This document shows positions 44,816 to 54,754 of a stretch of DNA of 64,000 bases, piece by piece. Position numbers and translations under genes: made by a program. Each line of letters begins with the position of its first letter. Position 1 is the stretch's first letter. This DNA comes from Planktothrix agardhii NIES-204 (GTDB taxonomy: Bacteria; Cyanobacteriota; Cyanobacteriia; Cyanobacteriales; Microcoleaceae). Under the pieces are notes generated by a model. That model saw only the letters and a list, made by a program, of their open reading frames with translations. It did not search any database and had not been told where the DNA came from. Location of the stretch: the NCBI GenBank assembly GCA_003609755.1, contig AP017991.1, forward strand, positions 434,001 through 498,000, read 5' to 3'.

Positions 44816-46705
44816 ATGACCCCATCTAATCCAGAAGATAGTCTAATTATGACTGAATCAACTCATCCTGATGCCGCCATGATAACTGAATTATATCAAC
44901 AGGCGATTAAATATCAAGAAAGTGAGAATTTCAACGAAGCGATCGCTTGTTACCAAAAACTAATTAATATTGAACCTAAATTCCTCTTAGGATATCAAAG
45001 AATTGGCAATATTTCCCTAAAAACTCAACAATTTGAACAAGCGATTACAGCTTATAAAAAAGTGATTGAATTAAGTCCTAATGAATTTTGGGCTTATAAT
45101 AATTTAGGAGAAGCCTTAATTAAATTACAGCGCTGGGAAGCTGCAATTCCCATCTATGAAAAAGCCATTCAACTCGACCCGAATTGCTTTTGGGGTTATA
45201 ATGGTTTAGGGGAATGTTTAACCCAAACTGAACAACTAGAAAAAGCCGTTCCTATTTATCAAAAAGCGATTCAATTAGATCCTGAATTTTGGGGATCTTA
45301 TCAGAAGTTAGGAGAAATATTAACGACTTTAGAACGATGGGAAGAAGTAATTCCTATTTATCGCCGTGCGATTGAATTAAAACCAGACTTTTTTTGGTCG
45401 TATGTAAGTTTAGCAAAAGTATTAATTCATTTAGAAAGATGGGAAGAAGCTATTCCCATTTGTCAGCCAGCGATTTCTATTGATCCTAATTTCTTTTGGT
45501 CTTATATTAATTTAGCCGATTCCCTATTTAATTTAGAAAGATGGCAAGAAGCCGTCGATGTTTATACCACAGCCAATCAAATTAAATCGGATTTCTTTTG
45601 GTCTTATAAAAATTTAGGAGATGGGTTAATTCAATTGCAACGATGGCAAGATGCAATTTTAGTTTACCAACAGGCCATTGAATTAAATTCAACGGAAGCA
45701 TCATGTTATTATAACTTAGGTTTAGCTTACCTTAATTTACAACAAAAATCCGATGCAATTAATTGTTTTGAAACCGCTTTAAAACTGGAACCGGATTATA
45801 TTTCGGCTCAAGAAAAATTGAATGAACTCATCGAAATTTCTTCTATTTCTGATTCTACCCCATCACCAAATCAACTCGAACCGATTGACTGGTTAAAATA
45901 TTATCCTACATGGGGACAAGCACCTTCTTATCTGTTACCTAAACCCGTTTCTTTGGGCAAAAATCCCCAAACTGGAAAATGGCAATTTCCCGTTCCTCCT
46001 AAAGATTTGAGGTTTGTTTTTGATGATAATAATGAGGAGTATTATCTCAACTCTGGAAAAATCCAAATTCAAGTCATGTTAAGTGTATTGCGAGAGTGTG
46101 GATATTTCCTCAAAACCGGAAGCCGAATTTTAGATTTTGGTTGTGCATCGGGACGGATTCTTAGGGAATTAGCTGATTTATCGGATATTTGTGAAATTTG
46201 GGGAATGGATATTAGTGCCGATTGTATTGCTTGGTGTCAACAAAATATGAGTCCTCCCTTTCATTTTTTTGTCGGGACAACCCTGCCCCATTTACCCTTT
46301 GAAGACCGCTATTTTGATTTAATTTATGCGGGTTCAGTCTTCACCCATATTGATGATTTAGCCGATGCTTGGCTGTTAGAACTGCGTCGGATTTTAAAAC
46401 CCGGAGGACTAGCTTTTATTACAATTCAAGAAAGTTATATTTTTGATAAAATCAAAGAATCTCCTGAATTATGGCTTTCTAATAATAATGTCTGGCCTCC
46501 AGAACAAAAACAAGCCTGTATTCAGAACTATTTTGAATATATTAATCAAGATTTTGCCATGTTTACCCTAGGACGGGATACCCGGTCTTTGGTTTTCTAT
46601 GACGTGAATTCTTTCCGGGAAAAATGGAAACCCTTTTTCCAAGTTTTGGCGGTTAAACAAGAAGCCTATTATTGGCAAACGGGAATATTATTAAAGCGCC
46701 TGTGA
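44816..46705 (+). CDS. TPR-repeat protein fused to a class I SAM-dependent methyltransferase
   Basis: A 629-residue protein. Residues about 20-330 hold nine TPR units, several nearly identical (LERWEEAIPIxxxAIxLxPxF with FWSYxNL). A linker follows, then from about 425 a Rossmann methyltransferase: RILDFGCASGRILRELADL (motif I), IWGMDISADCIAWC (motif II), and FDLIYAGSVFTHIDD (motif IV). The ATG at 44816 could be replaced by the internal Met at residue 12. The substrate is unknown. Such fusions in cyanobacteria often sit near glycan or natural-product genes, but none is adjacent here. Confidence 0.82.
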   Translation: MTPSNPEDSLIMTESTHPDAAMITELYQQAIKYQESENFNEAIACYQKLINIEPKFLLGYQRIGNISLKTQQFEQAITAYKKVIELSPNEFWAYNNLGEALIKLQRWEAAIPIYEKAIQLDPNCFWGYNGLGECLTQTEQLEKAVPIYQKAIQLDPEFWGSYQKLGEILTTLERWEEVIPIYRRAIELKPDFFWSYVSLAKVLIHLERWEEAIPICQPAISIDPNFFWSYINLADSLFNLERWQEAVDVYTTANQIKSDFFWSYKNLGDGLIQLQRWQDAILVYQQAIELNSTEASCYYNLGLAYLNLQQKSDAINCFETALKLEPDYISAQEKLNELIEISSISDSTPSPNQLEPIDWLKYYPTWGQAPSYLLPKPVSLGKNPQTGKWQFPVPPKDLRFVFDDNNEEYYLNSGKIQIQVMLSVLRECGYFLKTGSRILDFGCASGRILRELADLSDICEIWGMDISADCIAWCQQNMSPPFHFFVGTTLPHLPFEDRYFDLIYAGSVFTHIDDLADAWLLELRRILKPGGLAFITIQESYIFDKIKESPELWLSNNNVWPPEQKQACIQNYFEYINQDFAMFTLGRDTRSLVFYDVNSFREKWKPFFQVLAVKQEAYYWQTGILLKRL

Positions 46706-46715
46706 TTTATAGTAG

Positions 46716-46735
46716 GGGTAATTCATGAATTACCC
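46716..46735. repeat. Perfect 20-base palindrome GGGTAATTCATGAATTACCC
   Basis: Perfect self-complementary sequence just after the TPR-methyltransferase stop, followed by TTACCCA tandem units (46731-46765) that reach the stop codon of the next gene. It is a repeat found dispersed in cyanobacteria and could serve as a bidirectional hairpin between the two convergent genes. Confidence 0.75.
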
Positions 46736-46750
46736 ATTACCTCTTACCCA

Positions 46751-47845
46751 TTACCCATTACCCAATGACGTCCCAAATACCTGTGTCCAATAGTGGTTCC
46801 AATTTTCAAACCCCGTATCATTTTCTAAATAGAAATAGCCAATGCCAATTTCGGCGTAATTGGGGTTAAGTAGGTTTTCCCGGTGTCCTGGACTATCAAT
46901 CCATCCCTGAACCACTTCATCGGGGGTTTGATACCCGGCACCAATATTTTCACCGATAAAAGAAAAAGTGTACCCCTGGTCTTGGGCACGGCTGGCGGGG
47001 GTGGAACCATCTAAGCCGATGTGGTCAAAAAAGTCTTCCTGCGCCATATCTTGACTCTGTTCTTGGGCGGCTGCATTCAACTTAGTGTTCAGAGTTAGGG
47101 GACGTAAACCATTTTGACTGCGGAAATCATTAGTTAAGTTTAAGACCTGTTGCACAAAGTCAGAGGGAGGAGGAGAGATATTATCTTTTTTCAAAGTAAA
47201 TCCCTGACCGATGAAATCACTCGCCTGTAAGTCCGATGGCACAATGCCATCCAAAAGGGCGAGTTCTTCGTTAGTAGCACTGACAACCAGGCGAGTTTGA
47301 TTACTTCCTACCGCTTGGACTTGCACTTCGCCGACGTTATTAGGCAGTTGAATCAAATCAATATTCCGTTCAAAATCCCTAATCCAGTCCCGTCCTTGAC
47401 CTTGTTGTTGTAGCAAAAACACATCCTGACCAATGCCTCCGGTGAGGGTATCAGCCCCTAAGTCCCCTGATAAGGTATCATTTCCCCCTTCACCGTTTAA
47501 GACATCATCGCCTTTCCCCCCAAATAAACTATCAAACCCCTCGCCCCCAAAAAGAGTATCGGCGTCTAGGTTGCCAAACAGGACATCATTCCCCGCTTCT
47601 CCCTCAAGGATATCCCCATCCTTACCACCAAATAGGGTATCGGAACCTTCCCCACCCCATAACTGGTCAAAACCTGTGTTCCCTAAAATCAACTCATTAT
47701 CACCGAGACCGAATACAGTATCATTCCCATCGAGTCCTAACACCCCGCCGGGATAGTTGGATAACTGTCCTGGGAATAGGGAAATTAATTCAGATGAGTT
47801 ATTCCCGACTAAAGCGCCAATAGAAGAATCTGGAATTAAAGCCAT
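46751..47845 (-). CDS. RTX calcium-binding repeat protein with C-terminal CAP (SCP/PR1) domain
   Basis: A 364-residue protein. Residues about 35-150 are hemolysin-type nonapeptide repeats (GGEGSDTLFGGKDGDIL, GGEGFDSLFGGKGDDVL) that form a calcium-bound parallel beta-roll. Residues about 225-364 are a CAP domain (LTNDFRSQNGLRPLTLNTKL, FFDHIGLDGSTP, SPGHRENLLNPNYAEIGIGY) with both cavity histidines. No N-terminal signal peptide. RTX proteins usually leave by type I secretion. Probably extracellular, with unknown ligand. Confidence 0.87.
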   Translation of the reverse strand: MALIPDSSIGALVGNNSSELISLFPGQLSNYPGGVLGLDGNDTVFGLGDNELILGNTGFDQLWGGEGSDTLFGGKDGDILEGEAGNDVLFGNLDADTLFGGEGFDSLFGGKGDDVLNGEGGNDTLSGDLGADTLTGGIGQDVFLLQQQGQGRDWIRDFERNIDLIQLPNNVGEVQVQAVGSNQTRLVVSATNEELALLDGIVPSDLQASDFIGQGFTLKKDNISPPPSDFVQQVLNLTNDFRSQNGLRPLTLNTKLNAAAQEQSQDMAQEDFFDHIGLDGSTPASRAQDQGYTFSFIGENIGAGYQTPDEVVQGWIDSPGHRENLLNPNYAEIGIGYFYLENDTGFENWNHYWTQVFGTSLGNG

Positions 47846-48008
47846 GGTTATACTATTTATAAAACTTTATACAACAGTAAAATCCTTAACTTTGATTATA
47901 TCAAATTATTTTTTATAGGTAGTTAATTTTTGTATTATTTTTATATATAATTTTTTGTATTGCAGGGGTTTAGATAGTAAACCCCTACAGTTTTTTTCAC
48001 AAAAATGC

Positions 48009-48779
48009 TCAATCTTCGGGTGTAACTCCTAATGCTCGTAATTGCGCGGCTAAACGTTCCGCCCGTTGAGCTTCCATTTCTGCCCGTTGAGCTTCCATTT
48101 CTGCCCGTTCATTTCCTGTTAATAACAAATTCCCGGCACTATCCCACCAGCGCAACCAAGGCAATTCTACATTTTGATATTCACCTTGCCAAATTCCTAA
48201 TTCAACACCTAGACAAGCAATAGGATAGTGTCCTCGTTCATTTTTTGGCAAAGGTTGAAAGTGATTTTCAACCAAATGATACACTTCAATACTGGATTTT
48301 TGCACTTCATAAATCCCATAAAACGCCGGATGAATGACTTGCTCATAAACCCAGAATTTACCCGGTTTTTTACCTTCTGATTCCGCCGTCCATAAAGAGG
48401 TTTTATCCCGTTCTTCTGAACCATCTCCAGAGACAAATTCTAAAATAATTAAAGGGGCAACATATTCCTGCCAAAGCACATAGGAACGTCGCATTTGACC
48501 GTTTAAACTAGGGGGAACATTAGCAACATAAAACCAATCTGGTGCTTCTGCTCCCCGTTGGGGTGGGTCAGTTATGCGCCAATAAATCCCACTATCTTGA
48601 CCAATACAATAGTATCCATCGGGATGAATTTTTTGCAGAACCGGGTTAATAGAATCGGTGAGTAAAATACTTTGAGGATGTTCTTGAAAATTTTTCACAA
48701 ATGTACCGTCTGAGTCGGGGAGTTGTGTATGGTCAGGTAAGTTTGTTGTGGGTTGTTCAGTGGGAAAGGTTATTGTCAT
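48009..48779 (-). CDS. Uma2 family protein with C-terminal coiled coil
   Basis: A 256-residue protein starting at ATG 48779 (MTITFPTEQP; about 39 upstream in-frame codons are not family-like). Nuclease-like core: APLIILEFVSGDGSEERDKT (Glu) and KFWVYEQVIHPAFYGIYEV. The end is a RAEMEAQRAEMEAQRAERLA coiled coil followed by LRALGVTPED, a tail typical of cyanobacterial Uma2 proteins. The 7-residue repeat is also a tandem DNA repeat (48040-48110). Confidence 0.82.
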   Translation of the reverse strand: MTITFPTEQPTTNLPDHTQLPDSDGTFVKNFQEHPQSILLTDSINPVLQKIHPDGYYCIGQDSGIYWRITDPPQRGAEAPDWFYVANVPPSLNGQMRRSYVLWQEYVAPLIILEFVSGDGSEERDKTSLWTAESEGKKPGKFWVYEQVIHPAFYGIYEVQKSSIEVYHLVENHFQPLPKNERGHYPIACLGVELGIWQGEYQNVELPWLRWWDSAGNLLLTGNERAEMEAQRAEMEAQRAERLAAQLRALGVTPED

Positions 48780-49285
48780 AGCAGTATTTAAAATCAGGTT
48801 AATTTTGATTCTTTTGGGTTTATTTTTAAATAAATAATCACAACTTCTTGGGGCGATTGCTATTATCATTGGTATGCGATCGCCTACTTTTGGCATCCTA
48901 ATATATGGCGTGTTTGCGTAAGTCCTGTCAGATCCATAATAAGGATGGAGTGATCAAGGAGCGGTAACGCTCCTATGGACTCTAACTGTAGAAACTCCTG
49001 GGTTTATCCAATACGGATGGGGATTCAGTACATTGACACTCTCAGGTCTGAAGACACTGAGTTTTCAAGCTCCCAGACTTATGTTATAAGCAAGTTAACC
49101 CGTATCAATCTTGATCGCAACTGCTGCCTCCTTCTCAAGAAAGGGTGCAAATGTTGAAATGTCCTGATAGTGTTGATTCTTGACTTAAGTTTAGTATAAA
49201 GCCCTGGATCAATTTTTAAAGAAAAAGGGTTTTTACTCGCCGTGTCCTTGCTCCCATAAGGGATGTGTCTCCGCTAAGAGGTGTT
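48780..49285. other. Intergenic region holding repeat debris
   Basis: 506 bases without a convincing gene. It contains a HIP1-like site, a palindrome GGAGCG-GTAA-CGCTCC followed by TATGGA (48959-48974; sibling at 25624) and the candidate IS200/IS605 right end at 49033-49078. Confidence 0.5.
49033..49078 (-). mobile_element. Candidate IS200/IS605-like right end (solo)
   Basis: On the minus strand CTCAG-TGTCTTCAGAC-CTGAG forms a hairpin with arms CTCAG/CTGAG and AGA/TCT, followed by AGTGTCAA. The best-preserved of three related sites (27472, 49033, 50375). Confidence 0.45.
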
Positions 49286-50350
49286 ATGAGTCCTTCTCCA
49301 AATCGTTCCTCTCGATCCAAACGTTCTTCAAGCTCAACTCCAGCTAGTGAGCCAGCCGTGCATAAGTCTCAAGATGTTTCCATTGATACACCGAACGAAA
49401 GTGAAAGTGTAACTATAGAAACGCCAGAAACCCCAGAAACCCCAGAAACGCCGGAAACCCCAGAAGATACGCCCCAGACGAGTCTTGACAAGTCTGAACC
49501 GGATCAAATAGAGCAAACCGCAGAATTAGAGCCAGATGCCCTCGACTCCTTCGAGCGACTCTGGCAACGTCCGATTCCGCCCCCCAGCGAAGCCCGTCAA
49601 TATCGAGCCATTGGATTAGTTCATGGCCGATATATTGCTTCTGCGGATCAGTTTACCCAGGGAACCTTACTAACCAGTGAAGGGAAACTGCTTGATGCGG
49701 TGTTATTGGGTCGAGTCATGAGTTTAGTGAAAAAACATATTGACTTAGATCAAGATCATATTTGGGTGGTTTATCCCCGTACCCGCCAAGAAGAAGATAA
49801 TCTGCACGTTCAAATTATGGGGGTTTGGGAACCCCAAACCCTGAGAACCGAGGATTCTACCGCCGTTACTTCTGAAACTCAATTAGCAGTATCAGAGGAT
49901 AAAACCGGTGATTTAGTGAATGTTCAGCAGGGCTATTTTTCTATTCGAGGTGAGGTTGTTTATCAATCTCAAGAAGTTGAAAAGTATGTGATTGTTAAAA
50001 TTCGCCAAGCTCCCCGCAAAGATAATGATAAACCTAAGTTTTTTAAACTGAAACTAATAGGAATTGCTGGGATGAGAGCCATCGGTCATTTCTGGGATTT
50101 GCACGTTCAGTTAAAAGAAGATTATTTAGTCATCCAAGAAAGCCATGATATTGGCATGATTCCGACTAAAAAACGCCGACCTCCGTTCTCGAAAGGTGGC
50201 CCCAGAAGACCATCCGGTGAAGGTCAGTTTAATACTGGATCTCATTCTCCCTATAAGCCTAAATTCCCATCGGATGAGGCGCCACCTCCGGCGCGTCGAG
50301 AACCGATTGCTAAACCGTTAAAACGGAAATCTTCTGAGGAAGAAAGCTAA
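49286..50350 (+). CDS. Conserved cyanobacterial hypothetical protein with Pro-Glu-Thr repeat
   Basis: A 354-residue protein from ATG 49286 (AAGAGG upstream; a GTG at 49265 is less likely). Residues 1-90 are disordered, with a Ser/Arg-rich start and PETPETPETPETPED, encoded by 9-base tandem repeats. Residues about 100-285 form a conserved globular domain (YRAIGLVHGRYIASADQFTQ, HIWVVYPRTRQEEDNLHVQI, IGIAGMRAIGHFWDLHVQL). The tail is very basic (RRPPFSKGGPRRPSGEGQF), suggesting nucleic-acid binding (inference). Family not recognised by name. Confidence 0.6.
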   Translation: MSPSPNRSSRSKRSSSSTPASEPAVHKSQDVSIDTPNESESVTIETPETPETPETPETPEDTPQTSLDKSEPDQIEQTAELEPDALDSFERLWQRPIPPPSEARQYRAIGLVHGRYIASADQFTQGTLLTSEGKLLDAVLLGRVMSLVKKHIDLDQDHIWVVYPRTRQEEDNLHVQIMGVWEPQTLRTEDSTAVTSETQLAVSEDKTGDLVNVQQGYFSIRGEVVYQSQEVEKYVIVKIRQAPRKDNDKPKFFKLKLIGIAGMRAIGHFWDLHVQLKEDYLVIQESHDIGMIPTKKRRPPFSKGGPRRPSGEGQFNTGSHSPYKPKFPSDEAPPPARREPIAKPLKRKSSEEES

Positions 50351-50374
50351 AATCAGTTATCAGTTATCAGTTTT

Positions 50375-50407
50375 CATCAGAACAGGCTTCAGACCTGAAA
50401 GTATCAA
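50375..50407 (+). mobile_element. Degraded IS200/IS605-like right end
   Basis: TCAGAACAGGCTTCAGACCT followed by GAAAGTATCAA differs at only two positions from the conserved core CTTCAGACCTGAGAGTGTCAA of the site at 49033-49078, in opposite orientation. Heptamer repeats (50351-50372) precede it. Confidence 0.4.
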
Positions 50408-50450
50408 TTCTATTACCCCTTTGGGTTTCACCGCCGAGGTCAGACGTTAC

Positions 50451-50475
50451 AATGCGTTACAACACGATAGAATAG
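50451..50475 (+). promoter_or_regulatory. Putative dnaK promoter element shared with rimI
   Basis: AATGCGTTACAACACGATAG-AATAG has a TAGAAT-like -10 about 45 bases before the dnaK ATG. The same AATGCGTTACAA...ATAGAATAG arrangement occurs 30-45 bases upstream of rimI (27677-27697). Confidence 0.35.
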
Positions 50476-50520
50476 GAGTGATCTAGCCGGAAACCATATA
50501 GACAAGGAGATAAGCAACGC

Positions 50521-52548
50521 ATGGGCAAAGTAGTCGGCATTGACTTGGGAACAACGAACTCCGTGGTTGCGGTCATGGAGGGCGGAAAACCCGTTGTGAT
50601 TGCTAACTCTGAAGGGATGCGAACCACTCCCTCCGTCGTTGGGTTTACCAAAGAAGGAGAACGCATCGTGGGACAGATGGCTAGACGACAAGCGGTTTTG
50701 AATCCCCAAAATACCTTTTATGGGGTCAAACGACTGATGGGTTGTCGCTATTCTGATCTCACTGCTGCCTCAAAACGGGTTCCCTACACGATGCGACGGG
50801 ATGAAACCGATAATATTCGGATCAAATGTCCCCGGGTAAATAAGGATTTTGCCCCGGAGGAACTTTCAGCAATGATCTTAAAAAAATTAGTCGAAGAAGC
50901 GACTCGGTATTTGGGGGAAGAAATTACCGGGGCTGTAATTACGGTTCCTGCCTATTTTAATGATTCTCAAAGACAAGCTACCAGAGATGCCGGACGCATT
51001 GCCGGATTAGACGTTAAACGCATATTAAATGAACCGACGGCGGCTTCTTTAGCTTATGGTTTGGAACGGCAAGATTATGGGACTATTTTAGTCTTTGATT
51101 TAGGCGGTGGAACCTTTGATGTCTCAATTTTAGAGGTCGGGGAAGGGGTATTTGAAGTTAAATCTACCTGTGGGGATACCCAACTGGGCGGAACGGATTT
51201 TGATCAGAAAATTGTTGATTGGTTAGCAGAACAATTTGTATCAGAAGAAGCGGTGGATTTAAGACGCGATCGCCAATCTTTACAACGGTTAACAGAAGCC
51301 GCCGAAAAAGCCAAAATAGAGCTTTCTGGGGTGGGAGTTACTGATATTAATTTACCCTTTATTGCAGCCACAGAAGACGGCCCTAAACACTTGGAAATCC
51401 GCCTAACTAGAGGGGAATTTGAGGGGTTATGTGGAGATTTAATTCAACGGTTACGCCGTCCAGTAAAACAGGCTTTAGCCGATGCTGGATTAACCTCTAA
51501 TGATATTGATGATGTGATCTTAGTCGGGGGTTCTACCCGAATGCCAATGGTGCAACAATTAGTGAGAAGTTTAATTGATTTAGAACCGAATCAAGGGGTT
51601 AATCCTGATGAAGTTGTGGCCGTTGGTGCGGCTATTCAAGCGGGAATTTTAGCTGGAGATGTGCGGGATATTTTATTATTAGATGTGACTCCCTTATCTT
51701 TAGGATTAGAAACCATTGGGGGGGTGATGAAAAAATTAATTCCCCGCAATACCACAATTCCCGTAAGGCGTTCTGATATTTTTTCAACATCTGAAAATAA
51801 CCAAACTTTGGTAGAAGTTCATATCGTACAAGGAGAACGAGAATTAGCCGTTGATAATAAGTCTTTAGGACGGTTTAAATTAACCGGAATTCCCCCGGCG
51901 CCGAGGGGGGTTCCACAAGTTCAAGTGGCGCTTGATATTGATGCAAATGGGATTCTACAAGTTACCGCTTTAGATAAAACTACTGGACGGGAACAAAGTG
52001 TAATTATTCAGGGTGCTTCTACCCTGTCTCAAGATGAAGTTAATCGCATGATTAAGGATGCGGAAAAATATGCAGAAGTTGACCGTTTACAACGAGAAAA
52101 AGTCGAAAAACGCAACCGCGCCCAAGCGTTAACTTATCAAGCTGAACGACAATTAAGGGAAGTAGCCCTAGATTACGGAATGCAATTTGCCCAACGTCAA
52201 CGGTCAAGAATTGAAACCTTAATTCGCTCTTTAAGAGATAGTTTAGAACGGAATGATGATCGAGGAATTGATCAAGTTAGTGTGGATTTACAGGACGCTT
52301 TATATGAGTTAAATCGGGAAGTTTCAGCTTTTGTGACGGAGGACGATGAAGATGATTTATTCGGTTCAATTCGCCGAACTTTTTCCGGTGAAAAACGTCG
52401 TGTTGACCCCTACGAACCTCAAACTCGCAGTTATCCCCGTTATGACCAACGTAGTAATAATGGTAGTAGTTTAGGCGGTGGTAGCGGTGTATCCCGTTCC
52501 CGTCGCTATTCTCAAACGGATAATTGGGATGATGATGATTGGTTGTAA
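50521..52548 (+). CDS. dnaK: Hsp70 chaperone DnaK
   Basis: A 675-residue Hsp70. ATPase domain motifs [55 protein letters not shown] and [12 protein letters not shown], then the substrate-binding domain with [20 protein letters not shown]. The C-terminal lid is followed by a Ser/Gly-rich, acidic end (DDDDWL) unlike the EEVD-type or DnaK2-type tail. Cyanobacteria have several DnaK paralogues, and this looks like a non-DnaK2 form. A GACAAGGAGA ribosome-binding site precedes the ATG. The dnaJ gene follows on the same strand. Confidence 0.94.
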   Translation: MGKVVGIDLGTTNSVVAVMEGGKPVVIANSEGMRTTPSVVGFTKEGERIVGQMARRQAVLNPQNTFYGVKRLMGCRYSDLTAASKRVPYTMRRDETDNIRIKCPRVNKDFAPEELSAMILKKLVEEATRYLGEEITGAVITVPAYFNDSQRQATRDAGRIAGLDVKRILNEPTAASLAYGLERQDYGTILVFDLGGGTFDVSILEVGEGVFEVKSTCGDTQLGGTDFDQKIVDWLAEQFVSEEAVDLRRDRQSLQRLTEAAEKAKIELSGVGVTDINLPFIAATEDGPKHLEIRLTRGEFEGLCGDLIQRLRRPVKQALADAGLTSNDIDDVILVGGSTRMPMVQQLVRSLIDLEPNQGVNPDEVVAVGAAIQAGILAGDVRDILLLDVTPLSLGLETIGGVMKKLIPRNTTIPVRRSDIFSTSENNQTLVEVHIVQGERELAVDNKSLGRFKLTGIPPAPRGVPQVQVALDIDANGILQVTALDKTTGREQSVIIQGASTLSQDEVNRMIKDAEKYAEVDRLQREKVEKRNRAQALTYQAERQLREVALDYGMQFAQRQRSRIETLIRSLRDSLERNDDRGIDQVSVDLQDALYELNREVSAFVTEDDEDDLFGSIRRTFSGEKRRVDPYEPQTRSYPRYDQRSNNGSSLGGGSGVSRSRRYSQTDNWDDDDWL

Positions 52549-52627
52549 CAAACCCAGAAACCGGGTTTATTTGAGAAACCTGATTTCTGCAAACTTAAAA
52601 ATCAACCCTTTAACCCAAATTTAACTT

Positions 52628-53617
52628 ATGCAAAATTTTCGGAATTATTATCAAATTTTAGGGGTTTCCCGTGAAGCATCTGTCGATGAAATTAAGAAGG
52701 TTTATCGTAGACTAGCGAGACAATATCACCCCGACTTAAATCCTGGGGATAAGGAAGCGGAAGAAACCTTTAAAGATATTGGCGAAGCCTATAATATTCT
52801 ATCCGATCCTGAAAAAAGAGCGCAATATGATGATTATAGTCAATTTTGGAAACAAAAAGGGTTTCAAGATTGGCAAAAAAATGCTTTTTCAGGACTCAAA
52901 AATTGGGGAAGTCGTCGGACAATTTCTCAAACTGAAGATGTAGATTATGAAGATTTTTCGGATTTTGATACCTTTGTTGACCAATTATTAGGACGGCGGC
53001 GAGAAGTCCGAACTGTTGACCCGAAGGCGGCTCAAATGACGGCGGCTGACCCCTATAATTCTCCTCGAACAAAAGCAGTTTATAAACCGACTCCTAGGGA
53101 AACAAAACGGGATATTGAGGCGCGATTAACCTTACCTTTAGAAAAAGCCTATACCGGAGGGAAAGAACGAATTCGTTTAGAGGATGGACGGTCTTTAGAA
53201 GTGGATTTACCGCCCGGAATGGTTAAGGGTCAACAAATTAGATTAAAAAATCAAGGTGTGAATGGCGGGGATTTATTTTTAAAAATTAATATTACTCCCC
53301 ATCCCTTTTTCAGAGTAGAAAAATCAGAGATTTATTGTCAAATTCCAGTCACTCCCACGGAAGCTATATTAGGAGGAGAAATTGATATTCCGACTTTAGA
53401 TGGTTTGGTTAAAATGCGTTTACCTTTGGGAGTTGTCTCCGGTCAACGTTTGCGATTGGCAAATAAAGGTTATCTGAACCCTCAAGGAGAAAGGGGAGAC
53501 CAATTAATTGAAATTCAAGTGGTTCTCCCTAAAACCATTACTCCCCAAGAACGAGAATTATATGAACAATTACGTCAAATTGAAACCTTTAAACCCCGTC
53601 AAAATTTAAGATTTTAA
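52628..53617 (+). CDS. dnaJ: DnaJ-class co-chaperone, type II (no zinc finger)
   Basis: A 329-residue J-domain protein. J domain residues 5-70 with the HPD motif (His34-Pro-Asp36), a linker rich in Asp/Arg (70-155), then the DnaJ C-terminal peptide-binding barrels ([39 protein letters not shown]). The Cys-rich zinc-finger domain is absent, as in CbpA. It sits 79 bases after dnaK and is expected to stimulate its ATPase. Confidence 0.92.
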   Translation: MQNFRNYYQILGVSREASVDEIKKVYRRLARQYHPDLNPGDKEAEETFKDIGEAYNILSDPEKRAQYDDYSQFWKQKGFQDWQKNAFSGLKNWGSRRTISQTEDVDYEDFSDFDTFVDQLLGRRREVRTVDPKAAQMTAADPYNSPRTKAVYKPTPRETKRDIEARLTLPLEKAYTGGKERIRLEDGRSLEVDLPPGMVKGQQIRLKNQGVNGGDLFLKINITPHPFFRVEKSEIYCQIPVTPTEAILGGEIDIPTLDGLVKMRLPLGVVSGQRLRLANKGYLNPQGERGDQLIEIQVVLPKTITPQERELYEQLRQIETFKPRQNLRF

Positions 53618-53623
53618 TAGAAT

Positions 53624-54700
53624 TTACTCCAGACCCCCTTCTTGTTCCCTGCGTTTACGATCTTCAATGAATGATTTAACTAACATCACATCCTCTTTAC
53701 TACCAATAATTAAAGGGGTGCGTTGATGCAGTTTTTCTGGAATTACATCTAATATTTCTTGGGTTCCAGTTGAAGCCATTCCTCCAGCTTGTTCAATTAA
53801 AAATGCCATGGGTGCAGACTCATATAATAACCGTAATTTTCCCTCTGGTTTCTTAACAGTCCCAGGATATAAAAACACACCGCCTTGATATAAAATTCGG
53901 TGAACATCTCCCACTAAAGCCCCACTATAACGGGCTGTATATCCTTCATGACGATGGACATAACGAGCATAATCTCGAATGGATTCATCCCACTGCCAAA
54001 AATTACCTTCATTCACACTATAAATCGGGCCGTGGTCGGGAATTTTAATATTTTCATTTGCTAGAATAAATTCTCCCAAACTAGGGTCAAGAATAAACGC
54101 ATGAACCCCTGTTCCAATGGAATAAACTAGCATCGTACTGGGCCCATAAAGAATATATCCGGCGGCAATTTGTTTGCGTCCACTTTGCAATAAATCAACC
54201 GCTTTCCCATCTTCATCATTACCTTCCTGTTGACGAATCGCAAATATTGATCCGACATTTAAGTTAGTATCTAAATTGGATGAACCATCGAGGGGATCAT
54301 AGAGTAAAGTATAGCGTCCAATTGGGCAGTTTTCGGGAATATAAAAGGGTTTTTCCATTTCTTCCGATGCCAAACGACAGACTAAACCGCTTTGTTTGAA
54401 CACCGAAATAAACACGGAATTGGAATAAACATCCATCTGTTGTACGGACTCTCCCTGCACGTTTACGGCCCCGGTAAACCCTAACGCATCATCTACTAAA
54501 CCCGACTGAGATAGGCGACGGGCGATGAGTTTTCCCGCCAATCCGATGCGATTCATTAAGGCGCTAATATCCTGAGCATCATGGGAAAAACTATGGAGTT
54601 GTTGGAGAACATGACGGGATAAAGTTGTGCAATCTCGATCTAAGTAATATCCTTGATCAATAGCATCGGAAAAATTAGATTGAACAGATTGATCTACCAT
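53624..54700 (-). CDS. fbp: Fructose-1,6-bisphosphatase class I
   Basis: A 358-residue FBPase, acting in gluconeogenesis and, if bifunctional, the Calvin cycle. Active-site motifs: [14 protein letters not shown] (metal-binding Asp residues), [29 protein letters not shown] and [16 protein letters not shown]. Start ATG 54700, with GGAG ten bases upstream (a TTG two codons earlier is unlikely). Convergent with dnaJ, with only six bases between stop codons. Confidence 0.95.
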   Translation of the reverse strand: MVDQSVQSNFSDAIDQGYYLDRDCTTLSRHVLQQLHSFSHDAQDISALMNRIGLAGKLIARRLSQSGLVDDALGFTGAVNVQGESVQQMDVYSNSVFISVFKQSGLVCRLASEEMEKPFYIPENCPIGRYTLLYDPLDGSSNLDTNLNVGSIFAIRQQEGNDEDGKAVDLLQSGRKQIAAGYILYGPSTMLVYSIGTGVHAFILDPSLGEFILANENIKIPDHGPIYSVNEGNFWQWDESIRDYARYVHRHEGYTARYSGALVGDVHRILYQGGVFLYPGTVKKPEGKLRLLYESAPMAFLIEQAGGMASTGTQEILDVIPEKLHQRTPLIIGSKEDVMLVKSFIEDRKRREQEGGLE

Positions 54701-54754
54701 AATCAAGAGTCTCCATATTAAGGGGATTTAAACTGAGTTAATCACTGGTGCTAT

